DNA of 64,000 nucleotides from Bartonella sp. B1099 (GTDB lineage Bacteria; Pseudomonadota; Alphaproteobacteria; Rhizobiales; Rhizobiaceae): NCBI RefSeq assembly GCF_944801835.1, contig NZ_CALYLN010000004.1, positions 40,001 to 104,000 of the forward strand, read 5' to 3'. Shown piece by piece: positions 9,846 to 20,446 of this stretch (position 1 is its first letter; each line of letters starts with the position of its first letter). The notes under the pieces were generated by a model. It saw only the letters and a program-made list of their open reading frames with translations, ran no database searches and was not told where the DNA came from. The position numbers and the translations under genes were made by a program.

Positions 9846-10961
9846 ATGAACAAATCCGTTAATGATGAAATAAATACACACCTCTATACAGCTGTTGCAA
9901 CCATTGATGTCAGTGCTATTGTGGCCAATTATAACACTTTAGCCAAACGGGTGGCGCCAACACAATGTTCAGCCGTTGTCAAAGCAAATGCCTATGGGCT
10001 AGGTGCTCACAAAATTGCCCCTGCCCTTTATCAAGCGGGTTGTCGTACTTTTTTTGTTGCTCAAATCAGAGAAGCATTGCACTTAAAAAGCATTTTACCA
10101 TCAGATGTCACGATTGCTCTTCTAAATGGACTTCCACACTTAGCAGAAGAGTTTGTCGCACAGTCTGGTATTGTTCCTGTCCTAAACTCTTGGAATGCCA
10201 TTGAAATTTGGCAAAAGATTTGTCAAAAAAAGGATAAAAAATTTCCAGCAATTGTTCAGATCGATACCCATATGAACCGATTAGGACTTGATCAAAAAGA
10301 ATTACAAAAACTCATCAAACGCCCTACAATTTTTGAAAACGCAGACATAAAATATATTCTCAGCCACCTTGCTAACGGAGAGGATGATACTCACCCATCA
10401 AATTATACCCAATTAACTTCTTTCAAAACAGCCCTTGCACAATTGCCCCCTTGTAAAGTTTCCTTTGCAAATTCTGGAGGTATTTTTTTAGGTTCAGATT
10501 TTTATTTTGACCTCGTTCGCCCCGGTATTGCACTTTATGGAATCGACTCTTCAGGAAAACACCCATCCCTTCTAAAACCTGTTTTAAAACTTGAAGCCCA
10601 AGTCATTCAAAACCGTGTTGTTGGTGCAGGAGCACCTGTTGGTTATGGAGAAAGCTTTATAACCAACAGACCAAGCACTCTTGCAACCATTTCTATTGGC
10701 TATGCAGATGGTTGGCTTCGTGCTCTTTCAAATAAAGGAGCTGTTTATTTCAATGGGCACAAACTTCCCATGGTTGGACGCGTTTCTATGGATTCCATTA
10801 TTGTAGATACAACCGATCTTGATCAAAAACCTCAAACAGGTGACTGGGTAGAACTCATTGGTCCCCATCAAACACTTGAAAAAATATCTCTAGATGCCAA
10901 CACCCTTCCCAATGAAATTCTAACATCTCTTGGATCACGCTATAAATACATTTACACCTAA
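9846..10961 (+). CDS. alr: Alanine racemase
   Basis: PLP enzyme interconverting L- and D-alanine for peptidoglycan synthesis. The length of 371 residues is typical. The PLP lysine is Lys46 in AVVKANAYGLG. The catalytic tyrosine segment GAPVGYGESF is present, followed by ATISIGYADG. The C-terminal beta domain shows MVGRVSMDSIIVDTTD. A partner biosynthetic gene is not adjacent. The start at 9846 gives the normal N-terminus; no strong ribosome site is visible before it. Confidence 0.93.
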   Translation: MNKSVNDEINTHLYTAVATIDVSAIVANYNTLAKRVAPTQCSAVVKANAYGLGAHKIAPALYQAGCRTFFVAQIREALHLKSILPSDVTIALLNGLPHLAEEFVAQSGIVPVLNSWNAIEIWQKICQKKDKKFPAIVQIDTHMNRLGLDQKELQKLIKRPTIFENADIKYILSHLANGEDDTHPSNYTQLTSFKTALAQLPPCKVSFANSGGIFLGSDFYFDLVRPGIALYGIDSSGKHPSLLKPVLKLEAQVIQNRVVGAGAPVGYGESFITNRPSTLATISIGYADGWLRALSNKGAVYFNGHKLPMVGRVSMDSIIVDTTDLDQKPQTGDWVELIGPHQTLEKISLDANTLPNEILTSLGSRYKYIYT

Positions 10962-11299
10962 AGGCTTTTTAAATAAATAAACCGATACAAATCATCATTT
11001 TAGAAAATCAGAGAGCTTCTAAGAAAGATTTTACAGCTATCAATCGCATAGCATGGTCATGAGACACCACCCATTTACAAAATTCTCAGAATAGACGAGT
11101 TAATGAGCTGTTTTATAAGAGTAAACGTTAGCCAAAACACAAAAATTGAACTTTTTTCTCACATAAATGAACGAGAAAGAGTTTATTACCAAATTTTTAA
11201 AATTAATGTCAAATTAGTCATTCTCTCTATATCGAACAAGACAACCAATCTCATAAGTTTCTTTTATTTCTAGCTTTTTTCATCATGAAGCAATCATGA

Positions 11300-12480
11300 T
11301 TTATTCTTTTGCATATCACAAGCTGGACTGCAACATATAGAAAAAATGATTTAAGATTAAGAAATAAGACCTCTTATGACTCCTCTCAAGTACCAAGGGC
11401 TTATACACCATTAGACGCGGACAAAGTGTGTGATAGTGCCGGCTTACTCCTTTATGAAGGGTAAAAATAGGAGTGCTCAATAGATTTATCATTATCCCAT
11501 TCACAGTGTACTATTCACAGGCACCGTCGCGAAATAGGATTGGGAGAAAAATGTCTCTTCTAAACAAACAGGTGAATTAACACCCCAAGTATATTCTGTT
11601 TAGGGTATTCTGTTTTACATGAAGGTCATGCCCCTATTAAAGAACACAATAAACCAAAAACATGGGGCAATGTGAAATCTCCATTCTTTAAAAAACATGA
11701 CTTTAGATGTTTTTGAAAGCCGTAAAGCTGAATTAAAAGGAGATGACAAACTGAGGATTGATTTTCGTCTTTACAGCTTTTACATTTTTCCAAAATGAGA
11801 TTGTCTTTCAGTTTTAAAGATTACCCCAACAGAGATAGACAATCCCTCGCCCTCATCTGGCATACAGCCATGAAAAAGCTGGAACTGTTCATAAAGCCCT
11901 TTTTTGCCTCACTCTCTATCGCAAATATGCTGCTGTGTTAGGTTTGGGTATTGATTGATGGGCAACAGCTAAAGCACACGCGCTCTTAAAAAAATTAAGC
12001 CATAAAGTCAAAAACTGATTTGCAATAAACTAGAAAAATGTGTCGGCTTTTTATGAAGGGACTCTGTAAAAAACAACCATAATACCATTTCATTTGGCTT
12101 TATGTTTACTTATTCTGACAGGTGTTCATCCATATTTTTTGCGTCATCTTCATAAAAAGTCGGTAGAAGAGAAATATTTAGACAATGCTTGGCTCGAAAA
12201 TCTGAAAAGTTGACGAGATACAACAACAAAGTTTCGTATACCTTTATGATTAAAAGCACTAAAAGTGAATTTATTCCTTCTGCAACCGATCATAGTCTTT
12301 TTAGTGAGAATAGCATGTCACACCCCATGTAACAAGACTGTGAACCCTATCCCCATAGGTTTTGCTTTCGTTTATGTGGAGATTGGCTGGCTTAGAAATA
12401 ACCGATGCGCCTAGTCAACTCAAACCATGTCATACGATAGAAAAAAAGGAGAGTATACCTATCGCTTACAAAGTACAGCT
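11300..12480 (+). pseudogene. Decayed, nearly full-length P4-type integrase
   Basis: Plus-strand relic colinear with the intact integrase at 59588-60754. Recognisable blocks in order are: the pre-gene segment tgcatatcacaagctgg; gatagtgccggcttactcct (NDGAGLLL region); gtgctcaatagatttatc; ttttgaaagccgtaaagctg (AFESRKAELKGD); catctggcatacagccatg; cttattctgacaggtgttc (ILTGVR); and ccccataggttttgctttcg followed by gagattggctggc (PHGFRSSLRDWLAE). Many stops and indels make it non-functional. It fills most of the gap between alr and gcvP and marks an old island insertion. Confidence 0.88.
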
Positions 12481-12579
12481 TTTTTGTCAACTTTTTCGAT
12501 TTTGCTCATGTTATAAAAACAAGGAAAAATTCTAGAAAATAGACAAATAACGCCATAGGAGCATGGCTCAATAAACACA

Positions 12580-12610
12580 AAGCCCACACAAAATGTGTGG
12601 GCTTTTTTTC
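12580..12610. terminator. Strong hairpin terminator after gcvP
   Basis: An 11-bp stem AAGCCCACACA / TGTGTGGGCTT with a 3-base loop. On the plus strand it is followed by an unbroken T run; on the minus strand, where gcvP ends 44 bases away, the T run is shorter. It probably ends gcvP transcription and blocks reading from the opposite side. Confidence 0.75.
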
Positions 12611-12647
12611 TTTATACAAATAAACAAATTAAGTACATATTTTTTAT

Positions 12648-15452
12648 TTAATAAGTATTTCCCAAGGGGGGACACGAACAAATAAGCATTCTATCTCCCG
12701 CAACATTATCAATCCGCGATACAGGAGGCCAATATTTATTGGCTGGATCAAGGGAACTATTGGGAAAAGCAGCTTCTTGTCGCGAATAGGGTCGCGCCCA
12801 AGCATCATCTAAAGTATCTGCGACTGTATGCGGGGCATTCACCAATGGATTATTGTCTTTTGGCCAAACCCCATTCCCAACTTTTTTTGCTTCTTCAGCA
12901 ATCGAGAGTAATGCATCACAAAAACGGTCAATTTCTGCTTTTGGTTCTGATTCCGTTGGCTCAATCATCAAAGTTCCCGGAACAGGAAACGACATCGTGG
13001 GCGCATGGAATCCATAATCAATGAGACGTTTTGCAATATCATCAACACTCACCCCATACTGATCTTTCAACAGGCGTGTATCCACAATACATTCGTGAGC
13101 AACACGTCCATGTTTGCCCCGATAAAGAATGGAATAAGTGGGTGAAAGACGTGCAGCAATATAATTAGCATTTAAAATAGCTATTTGTGTTGCATATTTT
13201 AAGCCATCAGCACCCATCATTCGAATATACATCCACGTAATGGCAAGAATAGACGCACTTCCATAAGGCGCTGCTGAAACTGCATGGGTTGTGCTATCTT
13301 GTTCATGCCCTGGTAAAAACAGTTTGAGATGCGCCGCAACCCCAATTGGCCCCATCCCAGGACCACCCCCTCCATGGGGAATAGCAAATGTTTTATGCAG
13401 ATTCATATGACAAACATCAGCCCCAATATCTGCAGGACGAGCAAGCCCCACAAGTGCATTGAGATTAGCGCCATCAAAATAAACTTGTCCGCCATTTTCA
13501 TGAATAATGGAACAAATTTCCTTAATACTTTCTTCATAAACACCATGGGTTGAAGGATAAGTAATCATGAGAGCAGCCAATTTATCCTTATGCAATTGCG
13601 CTTTCATTTTGAGATCATCCACATCAACATCGCCATCACTTAAACATTTTACCACCACAACTTCCATGCCCGCCATATGTGCCGAAGCTGGGTTTGTACC
13701 ATGCGCAGAAGCAGGAATAAGACAAATAGTCCGTTGATGTTCTCCCCGTGAGTGGTAATAGCGTCGAATAGCCAAAAGCCCTGCATATTCACCTTGAGCA
13801 CCAGAATTTGGCTGAAAAGACACTTGCGCAAATCCTGTAATTTCACACAACCACGCATTTAATTGATTGATCATCTCCAAATAACCCGCCGCATCCTCTT
13901 GTGAAACAAAAGGATGTATATTGGCCATGCTCGCCCAACTTACAGGCATCAATTCAGCCGCCGCATTAAGCTTCATTGTACAAGAACCAAGAGGGATCAT
14001 CGCACGATCCAACGCCAAATCCTTATCGGCTAAACGACGCAAAAAGCGCATCATATCTGTCTCTGAATGAACCGCATGAAAAAAGGGTTGAGAAAGAAAA
14101 GCAGCATCCCGCCTTTGACCAAAGAGTCGTGGAGAAACTTGATCAACGAGTTGCGCACCCCAAAGCTGTGCTAGAGCAGCAGCATCTTCTTCTGTCGACA
14201 ATTCATCAAAATTGATTGCAATGGTATCATCATCGAGAACACGAACAAGACGCCCACTCATCTTGGCTTGATGCGCAATTTCTCGCGCTTTTCCCTTCAC
14301 AACAATGCTAACACAATCAAAAAAAGCTTCACCTTCACAAGAAACACCAGCAGCCTCTAAACCAGCAACAAAACGACATGTTAAATGATGAATCCGCTGT
14401 GCAATTTCTTGTAAGCCTTTTGGCCCATGCCAAACAGCATAAGCGGTTGCCATATTAGCCAACAAAGCCTGAGCTGTACAAATATTTGATGTCGCTTTAT
14501 CCCGTCGAATATGTTGTTCACGTGTTTGCAAAGCTAAACGAAAACCAACGCGCCCTTCTGTATCGACGGATTGCCCCACTATACGCCCTGGAATAAGGCG
14601 TGTGAGCGCATCACTCACCGCAAGGTAGCCAGCATGGGGACCACCAAACCCCATCGGAACACCATAACGCTGCATCGAACCGACAACAATGTCTGCGCCC
14701 CATTTTGCCGGTGCTTCCATAAGCGTAAGCGCTAAAGGATCAGCCACAACAATAACCAGCGCACCTTTTTCCTTTGCCTCTTTTATGACCTCACTATAAT
14801 CATGAAAAGAACCTTTTGTATCGGGCCAAGAGAGAACAATTGCCGCTGTATCAGAACAAATTTCTCTCTCAAAGCTGATCCGAATGCCTTGTGTTTCAGC
14901 ACGCGTTTGCACAACACTCAAAGTCTGAGGATGTAAAAGACTCTGAAGAGAAATTTTTGTTTTTTTCTCCCGCGCAAAACGAAAAGCAAGAGCATTGGCT
15001 TCCGCTAAAGCAGTTGCTTCATCAAGAAGAGAAGCAGCAGCAACAGGCAAACCTGTCAGTTCACTGATCAATGTCTGAAAATAAAACAGGAGTTCTAAAC
15101 GACCTTGACTAATTTCTGCTTGATACGGCGTATAAGCGGTATACCAAGCTGGATTTTCAAACAAATTTCGTAAAATAACCGGAGGCACAAATGTTCCATG
15201 ATATCCTTGCCCAATAAAACTTTTGTGCACACAATTACGCGCCATCATGTTGGAGAGTTCTTCCAAGGCTTGGCTCTCACTCGCAGCCTTGGGAAGGTTC
15301 AGTGAACGTCCCAAATGGATAGAATTGGGAACCGCTTGAGAAATGAGTGTATCAACACTATCGAGCTCTAAAACATCAAGCATTTTTTGTGTTTCATCAG
15401 GATGCAGCCCAATATGTCGAGAAGAAAAAGAACGCTCGATCATGACACTCAT
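12648..15452 (-). CDS. gcvP: Glycine dehydrogenase (decarboxylating), P-protein
   Basis: P-protein of the glycine cleavage system: it decarboxylates glycine on PLP and passes the aminomethyl group to lipoylated GcvH. The single-chain form of 934 residues has both halves fused. The PLP lysine lies in the C-terminal half ([17 protein letters not shown]). The N-terminal half begins [10 protein letters not shown] and contains [20 protein letters not shown]. The start overlaps the gcvH stop by four bases (ATGA), so the two are translationally coupled. A second ATG three codons in is possible. It is the last gene of the riboswitch-controlled operon. Confidence 0.96.
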   Translation of the reverse strand: MSVMIERSFSSRHIGLHPDETQKMLDVLELDSVDTLISQAVPNSIHLGRSLNLPKAASESQALEELSNMMARNCVHKSFIGQGYHGTFVPPVILRNLFENPAWYTAYTPYQAEISQGRLELLFYFQTLISELTGLPVAAASLLDEATALAEANALAFRFAREKKTKISLQSLLHPQTLSVVQTRAETQGIRISFEREICSDTAAIVLSWPDTKGSFHDYSEVIKEAKEKGALVIVVADPLALTLMEAPAKWGADIVVGSMQRYGVPMGFGGPHAGYLAVSDALTRLIPGRIVGQSVDTEGRVGFRLALQTREQHIRRDKATSNICTAQALLANMATAYAVWHGPKGLQEIAQRIHHLTCRFVAGLEAAGVSCEGEAFFDCVSIVVKGKAREIAHQAKMSGRLVRVLDDDTIAINFDELSTEEDAAALAQLWGAQLVDQVSPRLFGQRRDAAFLSQPFFHAVHSETDMMRFLRRLADKDLALDRAMIPLGSCTMKLNAAAELMPVSWASMANIHPFVSQEDAAGYLEMINQLNAWLCEITGFAQVSFQPNSGAQGEYAGLLAIRRYYHSRGEHQRTICLIPASAHGTNPASAHMAGMEVVVVKCLSDGDVDVDDLKMKAQLHKDKLAALMITYPSTHGVYEESIKEICSIIHENGGQVYFDGANLNALVGLARPADIGADVCHMNLHKTFAIPHGGGGPGMGPIGVAAHLKLFLPGHEQDSTTHAVSAAPYGSASILAITWMYIRMMGADGLKYATQIAILNANYIAARLSPTYSILYRGKHGRVAHECIVDTRLLKDQYGVSVDDIAKRLIDYGFHAPTMSFPVPGTLMIEPTESEPKAEIDRFCDALLSIAEEAKKVGNGVWPKDNNPLVNAPHTVADTLDDAWARPYSRQEAAFPNSSLDPANKYWPPVSRIDNVAGDRMLICSCPPLGNTY

Positions 15453-15817
15453 CCAATCAAAGCTTTATAAGCATCTTCATCCAACAACCCTTCCAGTTGT
15501 GTTTCATCCTGCACTGTCATTTTCCATAACCAGCCTTCTGTTTCGGCTTTCTGGTTTACCAGTTCAGGATTATCAGCCAGTGCTTCATTGATTTCGACCA
15601 CTTCACCATCAAGAGGAGAATAAACATCTGAAGCTGCTTTAACGGATTCCACAACAGCCGCCGCCTCACCTTTGGAAAGTTTTGTCCCACTTTGGGGTAA
15701 ATCAACAAAAACCAAATCGCCTAATTGCTCTTGCGCATAATGTGTAACCCCAACAGTCACCATTTGTCCTTCAACGCTAAGCCATTCGTGGTCTTGTGTA
15801 AAATAAGTTTTAGACAT
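15449..15817 (-). CDS. gcvH: Glycine cleavage system H protein
   Basis: Lipoyl carrier of the glycine cleavage system, 122 residues, the normal size. The lipoylated lysine is Lys60 in [14 protein letters not shown]. The sequence is colinear with the family from HEWLSVEG to the C-terminal EDAYKALIG. It sits 6 bases after gcvT and overlaps gcvP by four bases, so the three are one transcript. Confidence 0.97.
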   Translation of the reverse strand: MSKTYFTQDHEWLSVEGQMVTVGVTHYAQEQLGDLVFVDLPQSGTKLSKGEAAAVVESVKAASDVYSPLDGEVVEINEALADNPELVNQKAETEGWLWKMTVQDETQLEGLLDEDAYKALIG

Positions 15818-15823
15818 AAAAAA

Positions 15824-16936
15824 TCATCCTTTAAAATAACGTTGTTCAACAAAGGGAAGAGAATGCACTGAAAGTGCAATCTTTTTGCCTCGCAATTCTG
15901 TAAAGACTTCTGTTCCTTCAACTTTACACGCAACAGGAACATACCCCATCGCGACAGGACCATCAAAAGAAGGACCAAAACCACCGGATGTTACCACGCC
16001 AATCTCATTGCCCTGTTCATCGAGAAGCACCGCACCGGCACGAATAGGTTGGCGCGTTTGCGGTTTTAATCCAACACGACAACGATCAGGTCCTTTTTGC
16101 AGCGCTTCAAGAAAAGCCTTTGCACCGTAAAATTGTGCTTTTTCTCGGACACTTTTAGGAACAGCCCATGTTAAAGCTGCATCAATAGGTGTCGTCTCAG
16201 GGGTAATATCATTTCCATGCAAACACAACCCTGCTTCCAACCGCAAGCTATCGCGTGCAGCAAGTCCAATCCACTCAACACGCGAATCACTCAGCAATTT
16301 TTCAGCCAACATATGCGCATGCCCTATGGGCAAAGCAATTTCAAAACCATCCTCTCCGGTATACCCAGAACGCGTTATAAACCAATCTTGTTGTGGTTCG
16401 AATCCCTGCATAAAGAACAATTCATTCCCTGGCAAATCGGCATCAGCCAGAACAGCTGCGGCTTCAGGACCTTGAAGAGCAAGCAATACCCTTTCAAGGG
16501 CAATCACTTGACATTCAAAATCACCAGCACGCTTTTTCAGTTCTTCAAAATCAGCCTGTGCATTCCCGGCATTGGCAACCAACATAAAACGGTGCTCATC
16601 CAAACGAGTAATGATCAGATCATCAAGAATACCAGCCTGCTCATTTAGCAAATAATTATACCGTGAGTGCCCAATCTTTAAAGCTGCTGCATCAATAGGA
16701 AAAGCATAGGATAAAAATTCTACGGCTTGTGCCCCTTCAACGGCAATCAATTTCATATGAGAAATATCAAAAAGTCCTGCATGTGCACGGGTATGAAGAT
16801 GTTCTTTCAAAACGCCAAGAGGATAAGTTAAAGGCATATTCCACCCCGCAAAAGCACCAAATTTTGCTCCTGCTTTTTCATGCAGATCATATAAAGGAAG
16901 TGTTTTTAAAAAAGATGTTTCTTGTTGTGTGCCCAT
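15824..16936 (-). CDS. gcvT: Glycine cleavage system T protein (aminomethyltransferase)
   Basis: Tetrahydrofolate-dependent aminomethyltransferase releasing ammonia and forming methylene-THF. The length is 370 residues. Family blocks are LPLYDLHEKAGAKFGAFAGWNMPLTYP, GLFDISHM, the folate-site region RSGYTGEDGFEIALP, and RDSLRLEAGLCLHGNDI. The C-terminal barrel has VTSGGFGPSFDGPVAMGYV. The first gene of gcvTHP, preceded by a tandem glycine riboswitch at 16978-17162. Confidence 0.96.
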   Translation of the reverse strand: MGTQQETSFLKTLPLYDLHEKAGAKFGAFAGWNMPLTYPLGVLKEHLHTRAHAGLFDISHMKLIAVEGAQAVEFLSYAFPIDAAALKIGHSRYNYLLNEQAGILDDLIITRLDEHRFMLVANAGNAQADFEELKKRAGDFECQVIALERVLLALQGPEAAAVLADADLPGNELFFMQGFEPQQDWFITRSGYTGEDGFEIALPIGHAHMLAEKLLSDSRVEWIGLAARDSLRLEAGLCLHGNDITPETTPIDAALTWAVPKSVREKAQFYGAKAFLEALQKGPDRCRVGLKPQTRQPIRAGAVLLDEQGNEIGVVTSGGFGPSFDGPVAMGYVPVACKVEGTEVFTELRGKKIALSVHSLPFVEQRYFKG

Positions 16937-16977
16937 AATAACTCCAAAGCTGCGCTAACGCCCACACAATATGGTCG

Positions 16978-17162
16978 TCTCTGCACCCCTCTGTCATCAA
17001 CCTGAGAGACTCGCGAAAAGACTTTCGCTTACACCTTCGGCGCGGGCTCTCCCGACTTTCCAGATCTGCCTTCCTCCTTTTACGGTCCTTAAAGCCTGAG
17101 AGATTATGGGCTATTTCCCCTTCGGCGGCAATGCGAAAACTTGCAATCTGCACTCTCCCGCA
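16978..17162 (-). promoter_or_regulatory. Tandem glycine riboswitch upstream of gcvTHP
   Basis: Read on the minus strand, two glycine aptamers follow each other. The first runs from GCGGGAGAGTGC through GCCGCCGAAGGGG and AATCTCTCAGGCT to AGGACCG. The second runs from TCTGGAAAGTCGGGAGAGCC through GCCGAAGG and TCTCTCAGGT to GACAGAGGGG. These are the conserved glycine aptamer blocks in order. The element lies about 40 bases before gcvT, so the whole operon should respond to glycine, which usually activates expression in this class. Confidence 0.95.
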
Positions 17163-17638
17163 AAAGAATGAAAGAAACGATAACGCTCTTTCCAGCATGT
17201 GCTAATCTATAACCTATCTTTATCGCACTGTCATTAGTAAAGTGATAAACGTACTCTCATTTTAAAACTTGCATATTTTAAAACTTGCATAAGCTGCTTC
17301 AAAAGATTTATAATAGCCTCCTTTTGAAGCTTACAAAAATTGTAAGGAACACATTTTAGGAAATTTAGAACAAAAATCAAAAGTGATAAGCAAAAATACC
17401 TCTTGAAAATCGTGCAAAACGTCACACACTAAAAAGATCGCAAAGCAGTATTCTTTCGTGTGCAATTCAACCTTAAGAGTAGGGTTTTATATCCTTTTAA
17501 GAATCAAGAATAAAGACTTCAAGTATTGTATAAGGTTGATTTTAATGCACAAGAAGTGGATTTTCTGCTTTCTTAATAATGTCGTAAAATGCAACGATTG
17601 ACAGGCTAAAATTACCGAATAAAGGTCACAATATACTC
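17163..17638. other. Divergent promoter region of gcvT and the LON-domain gene
   Basis: About 470 AT-rich bases between divergent transcription units. A short direct repeat (attttaaaacttgcat, near 17255-17290) occurs twice in tandem. No gene is seen. Confidence 0.5.
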
Positions 17639-18301
17639 ATGAAAGCTGGTAATATCTCCTACAATTGCGAAAATGATCTTCCAAAGCAAATTGCTCTTTT
17701 CCCTTTAGAAGGTGCACTCTTACTGCCCGGGGGGTTTTTATCGCTCAACATTTTTGAACCAGAATCGCTTGAAATGATTGAAAATGTTATGGTATCCGAT
17801 CGTCTCTTGGGCATTATTCAACCCCTTTCATCGGATACGGACCGCTTTTCTACACAACTTTATAAAACAGGTTGTATAGGACGTATTACAAACTACAGTG
17901 AAACCGGTAATGGACAACTGTTCATTATCTTACAAGGTGTTTGCCGTTTCACCTTAGAACAAGAATTGACAAATACAAAGTCCTATCGAACAGCTCTCAT
18001 CCAATCAAACATCAAAGACTTACAAGAACTCGATATTGAAGAAAGCATTCATCGAGAAAGCTTACTTGATGTTGTTGAGAAATATCTGACCATTCATGAA
18101 ATGGAATATAATTGGAGCAGTATCATAGAAGCCCCAACACCGATATTGGTGAATGCTTTTTCAGCGCTTATTCCCTTTACACCGGCAGAAAAACAAGCTC
18201 TCCTTGAAGCCCCCGATATCAAAAGTCGTGCCCAAACGCTTCTCGCATTAACAGAACGCTCCCTCATGAAACAAACAGGAACAGATTATCGTTTAAACTA
18301 A
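17639..18301 (+). CDS. LON substrate-binding domain protein (peptidase S16-like)
   Basis: A 220-residue protein with only the N-terminal substrate-binding (PUA-like) domain of Lon proteases and no ATPase or protease domain. The start of the domain reads [34 protein letters not shown], and the following [35 protein letters not shown] matches the family. It is followed by the Trm112-like gene after 13 bases, a pairing common in Rhizobiales, so the two are probably co-transcribed. The function of the stand-alone domain is not established. Confidence 0.85.
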   Translation: MKAGNISYNCENDLPKQIALFPLEGALLLPGGFLSLNIFEPESLEMIENVMVSDRLLGIIQPLSSDTDRFSTQLYKTGCIGRITNYSETGNGQLFIILQGVCRFTLEQELTNTKSYRTALIQSNIKDLQELDIEESIHRESLLDVVEKYLTIHEMEYNWSSIIEAPTPILVNAFSALIPFTPAEKQALLEAPDIKSRAQTLLALTERSLMKQTGTDYRLN

Positions 18302-18314
18302 TGAACGTAAAAAC

Positions 18315-18521
18315 ATGAAAAAAATGACCACAGATCCTAAAATGCTCGAATTGCTTGTCTGCCCAATGACGAAAGGCACGCTTTCTTTCAACCGAAAAAC
18401 ACAAGAGCTTATTTCTCTCAAAGCCAAACTTGCCTATCCTATTCGTGATGGTGTTCCCATTATGCTTGCTTCAGAAGCGCGTCCTTTGCAAAACAATGAA
18501 AAAACAACTCATAAAAAATAA
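18315..18521 (+). CDS. Trm112-like small protein (UPF0434/YcaR)
   Basis: A 68-residue protein with the Trm112 fold: [19 protein letters not shown] followed by [22 protein letters not shown], a near-canonical family sequence. In other systems Trm112 relatives activate methyltransferases; the bacterial short form has no firm role. Only one of the usual zinc cysteines is present, as in many alphaproteobacterial members. The second gene of a two-gene unit behind the LON-domain gene. Confidence 0.9.
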   Translation: MKKMTTDPKMLELLVCPMTKGTLSFNRKTQELISLKAKLAYPIRDGVPIMLASEARPLQNNEKTTHKK

Positions 18522-18726
18522 ACACTCTTTAGGCAATTTTTCTTTCAAAAGCCCACTGTTATTAAACTTCTATCAAGATGATATCTTAGTGTCTTGAGAA
18601 AAAGAATTTTACAATTCGACTTTACAACTTTTCAAAGTCTCTCAAACGATATTTTTATCTATCGTGGATGCCTTGATGACATCAAAACTTGAAAAAACCA
18701 ACAAGGAAAATGGGCTGTAATTTCAA

Positions 18727-18755
18727 TTGACGATTGAAAGCTATTGCCTTATGAA
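18727..18755 (+). promoter_or_regulatory. Strong sigma-70 promoter of the Brt-like RNA
   Basis: TTGACG at 18727 and TATGAA at 18750 are separated by exactly 17 bases, an excellent housekeeping promoter in a region without a reading frame. Transcription would start near 18762, at the beginning of a chain of stable hairpins. Confidence 0.65.
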
Positions 18756-18761
18756 GGGGGA

Positions 18762-18940
18762 TTGTGTTTTTGGTCGTATACGCGACGATCAAATAGGGCC
18801 TGGAAGCCCTAACATCGAACGCAGAATGAATCCGCTTTGCGGGTGTCCCGGAATTTCCGGGGGCTCTTGTTATGTCCAAGTGCATCTTAAGCACTAAAAG
18901 CAAGAGGTTGATTCGATGTCAGCACTTCCAGACCCCGGAA
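18762..18940 (+). ncRNA. Brt-like structured small RNA (3' end displaced by island A)
   Basis: Downstream of the promoter lie GC-rich stems in otherwise AT-rich sequence: tggtcgtatacgcgacgatca, GGGC...GCCC, a CCGC/GCGG stem and the palindrome CCCGGAATTTCCGGG. No ORF fits. Bartonella is known to have a genus-specific family of highly expressed RNAs (Brt, 194-203 nt) directly upstream of XRE-type trp genes. Joining 18762-18940 to the sequence after the island (34876 to about 34900) would give about 204 nt ending in a GCGAG/CTCGC hairpin just before an XRE gene, which fits that family. Not checked by alignment. Confidence 0.5.
18928..18940 (+). repeat. attL: 13-bp direct repeat at left end of island A
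   Basis: CCAGACCCCGGAA occurs here and again at 34863-34875, immediately outside the integrase end of the island. It separates chromosomal-type GC-rich sequence on the left from AT-rich island sequence on the right. Confidence 0.7.
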
Positions 18941-20324
18941 ACATTTATTGCATAAAAACATAGTAAATTCAGTATCTTATGTGAATTTATTTTATATGAA
19001 TCCACTTAAGAATCCATCCTTTTATGCATGTTTAAATTGACCATTTTTTATAAACAATTGCCATGTATAAATAGAGCATAAAAAGCAAATCATGATGCGA
19101 ATATTATAACGCATGTGTGTATTCAAATAAAATGAAAAGCAGTTATCATTCATAACGGTTCATAAATTTTATGATACGTTTTTATCACTCACAAATCGCA
19201 TTATTAAAAATTTAGTCGTTTTAAATTATCGATACCATACGTTTAAAGATCACAGCTTGTTTTAAAGCTTGGATTCTTAATCGCATAAAAAGAACAAATT
19301 AACATTTACCAAAATTGAGAAGCGTAAAATCTAAAGATGTTATAGCAATATTAGATCATTCTATAAGAGGGTAATCATTTAAAACTGTTATAAGCTTATA
19401 GATTTTCATTTATTAAGGGCGCATAAAATATTTAAAGATAAGATCAGTTTTATAACCACGGTATTTTTTTACCGAGGTACGAAATAGCAGATATGAAATT
19501 CAAAACGTTATATCTTATGATCAAAAGCTTTTTTTGACGTATGCAAGCAAGCTATCAAAAAACGTTTTAAAAGTTATCGTTTAAAAATACAAAGTTAAAT
19601 GGGGGCGCCTATTGAAACAAAGATAAGCAAACACAATTCAAAACCATTGTAGCATCATAAAGGCATGGGATTTTACTTAATTTTTAGAAAAAACAATGCT
19701 GTTCAAAAAATGCTCTATTCTAAAGTTAATGCCTCCAAAATTGGATTGGTTAATTGAGTGCAAAATGAAAAGATGCTTATGAGAATCTCTTTAAGTGAAC
19801 GTTTAAACGTTTGAAACATAAAATGAGATCTTTATAAAAAACGTTTAAAACCTCTTTTTATAACAGTTATAATTTAGTTATCATTTGCTCTTGAGAACGT
19901 TTCATTTACCAAAAAAAGAAGATCTAGATTTCACAGCAGAGCAAATCTTAAAAACTTATATTTTATAAAAGCATTTTGATTTGTTTGATATGTTTGATTT
20001 TAGAAAATGCGTTATTTGAATTCACTCAACTTAATTTCGAGGTCAGTACTTTTAAACGTTTTAAGATGCATTTTGATCATGTGCTTTATTTCAAATGAAT
20101 CTCTTTAAAGAAAAGGGCATTTTATTAATACGTTTGATAGCCATAACAAGCGTTTATAGTTTCTCTCATTCAAATGAATGCTATCAAGATGATACCCATC
20201 ATTTATGTTCCTTTTGATAAGTTTTCATAAAAACAAGAAAACGCTTGCAATATAATACGTTTTGTATATAGGCATGCATTACTCCATTGTGGGTGATTAA
20301 TTTTAATCATTAGAATCAAAATTA
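18941..20324. other. Non-coding left end of island A with clustered ACGTTT motifs
   Basis: About 1.4 kb with no credible gene. It is very AT-rich, with the hexamer ACGTTT (or its complement) recurring around 19176, 19239, 19503, 19560, 19799, 19807, 19841, 19897, 20056, 20130 and 20257, often as the palindromic ACGTTTAAACGT or AAACGTTT. The longer string tatgatacgttttt/a appears twice, near 19171 and 20376. Confidence 0.5.
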
Positions 20325-20360
20325 GAAAGCCGCGTCATATTAAGGCACGGCTTTCTTTTT
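20325..20360. terminator. Bidirectional hairpin terminator at the end of the beta-helix genes
   Basis: The arms GAAAGCCG and CGGCTTTC flank a 15-base loop with TTTTT following on the plus strand and a shorter T-rich run on the minus strand. It lies about 90 bases after the stop of the 20447-21217 gene. Confidence 0.6.
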
Positions 20361-20446
20361 GAATTCTCTCTTTTATGATACGTTTTAAACAATGCTTATA
20401 ATGCATTTATAGCCATAAAGAAGGCACTCACACACTATTATTTGTT

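Noticed and set aside
18860-18960. tRNA gene as attachment site of island A.
   Set aside because: No cloverleaf, anticodon arm or T-loop sequence is visible; the direct repeat lies instead in a Brt-like RNA region.
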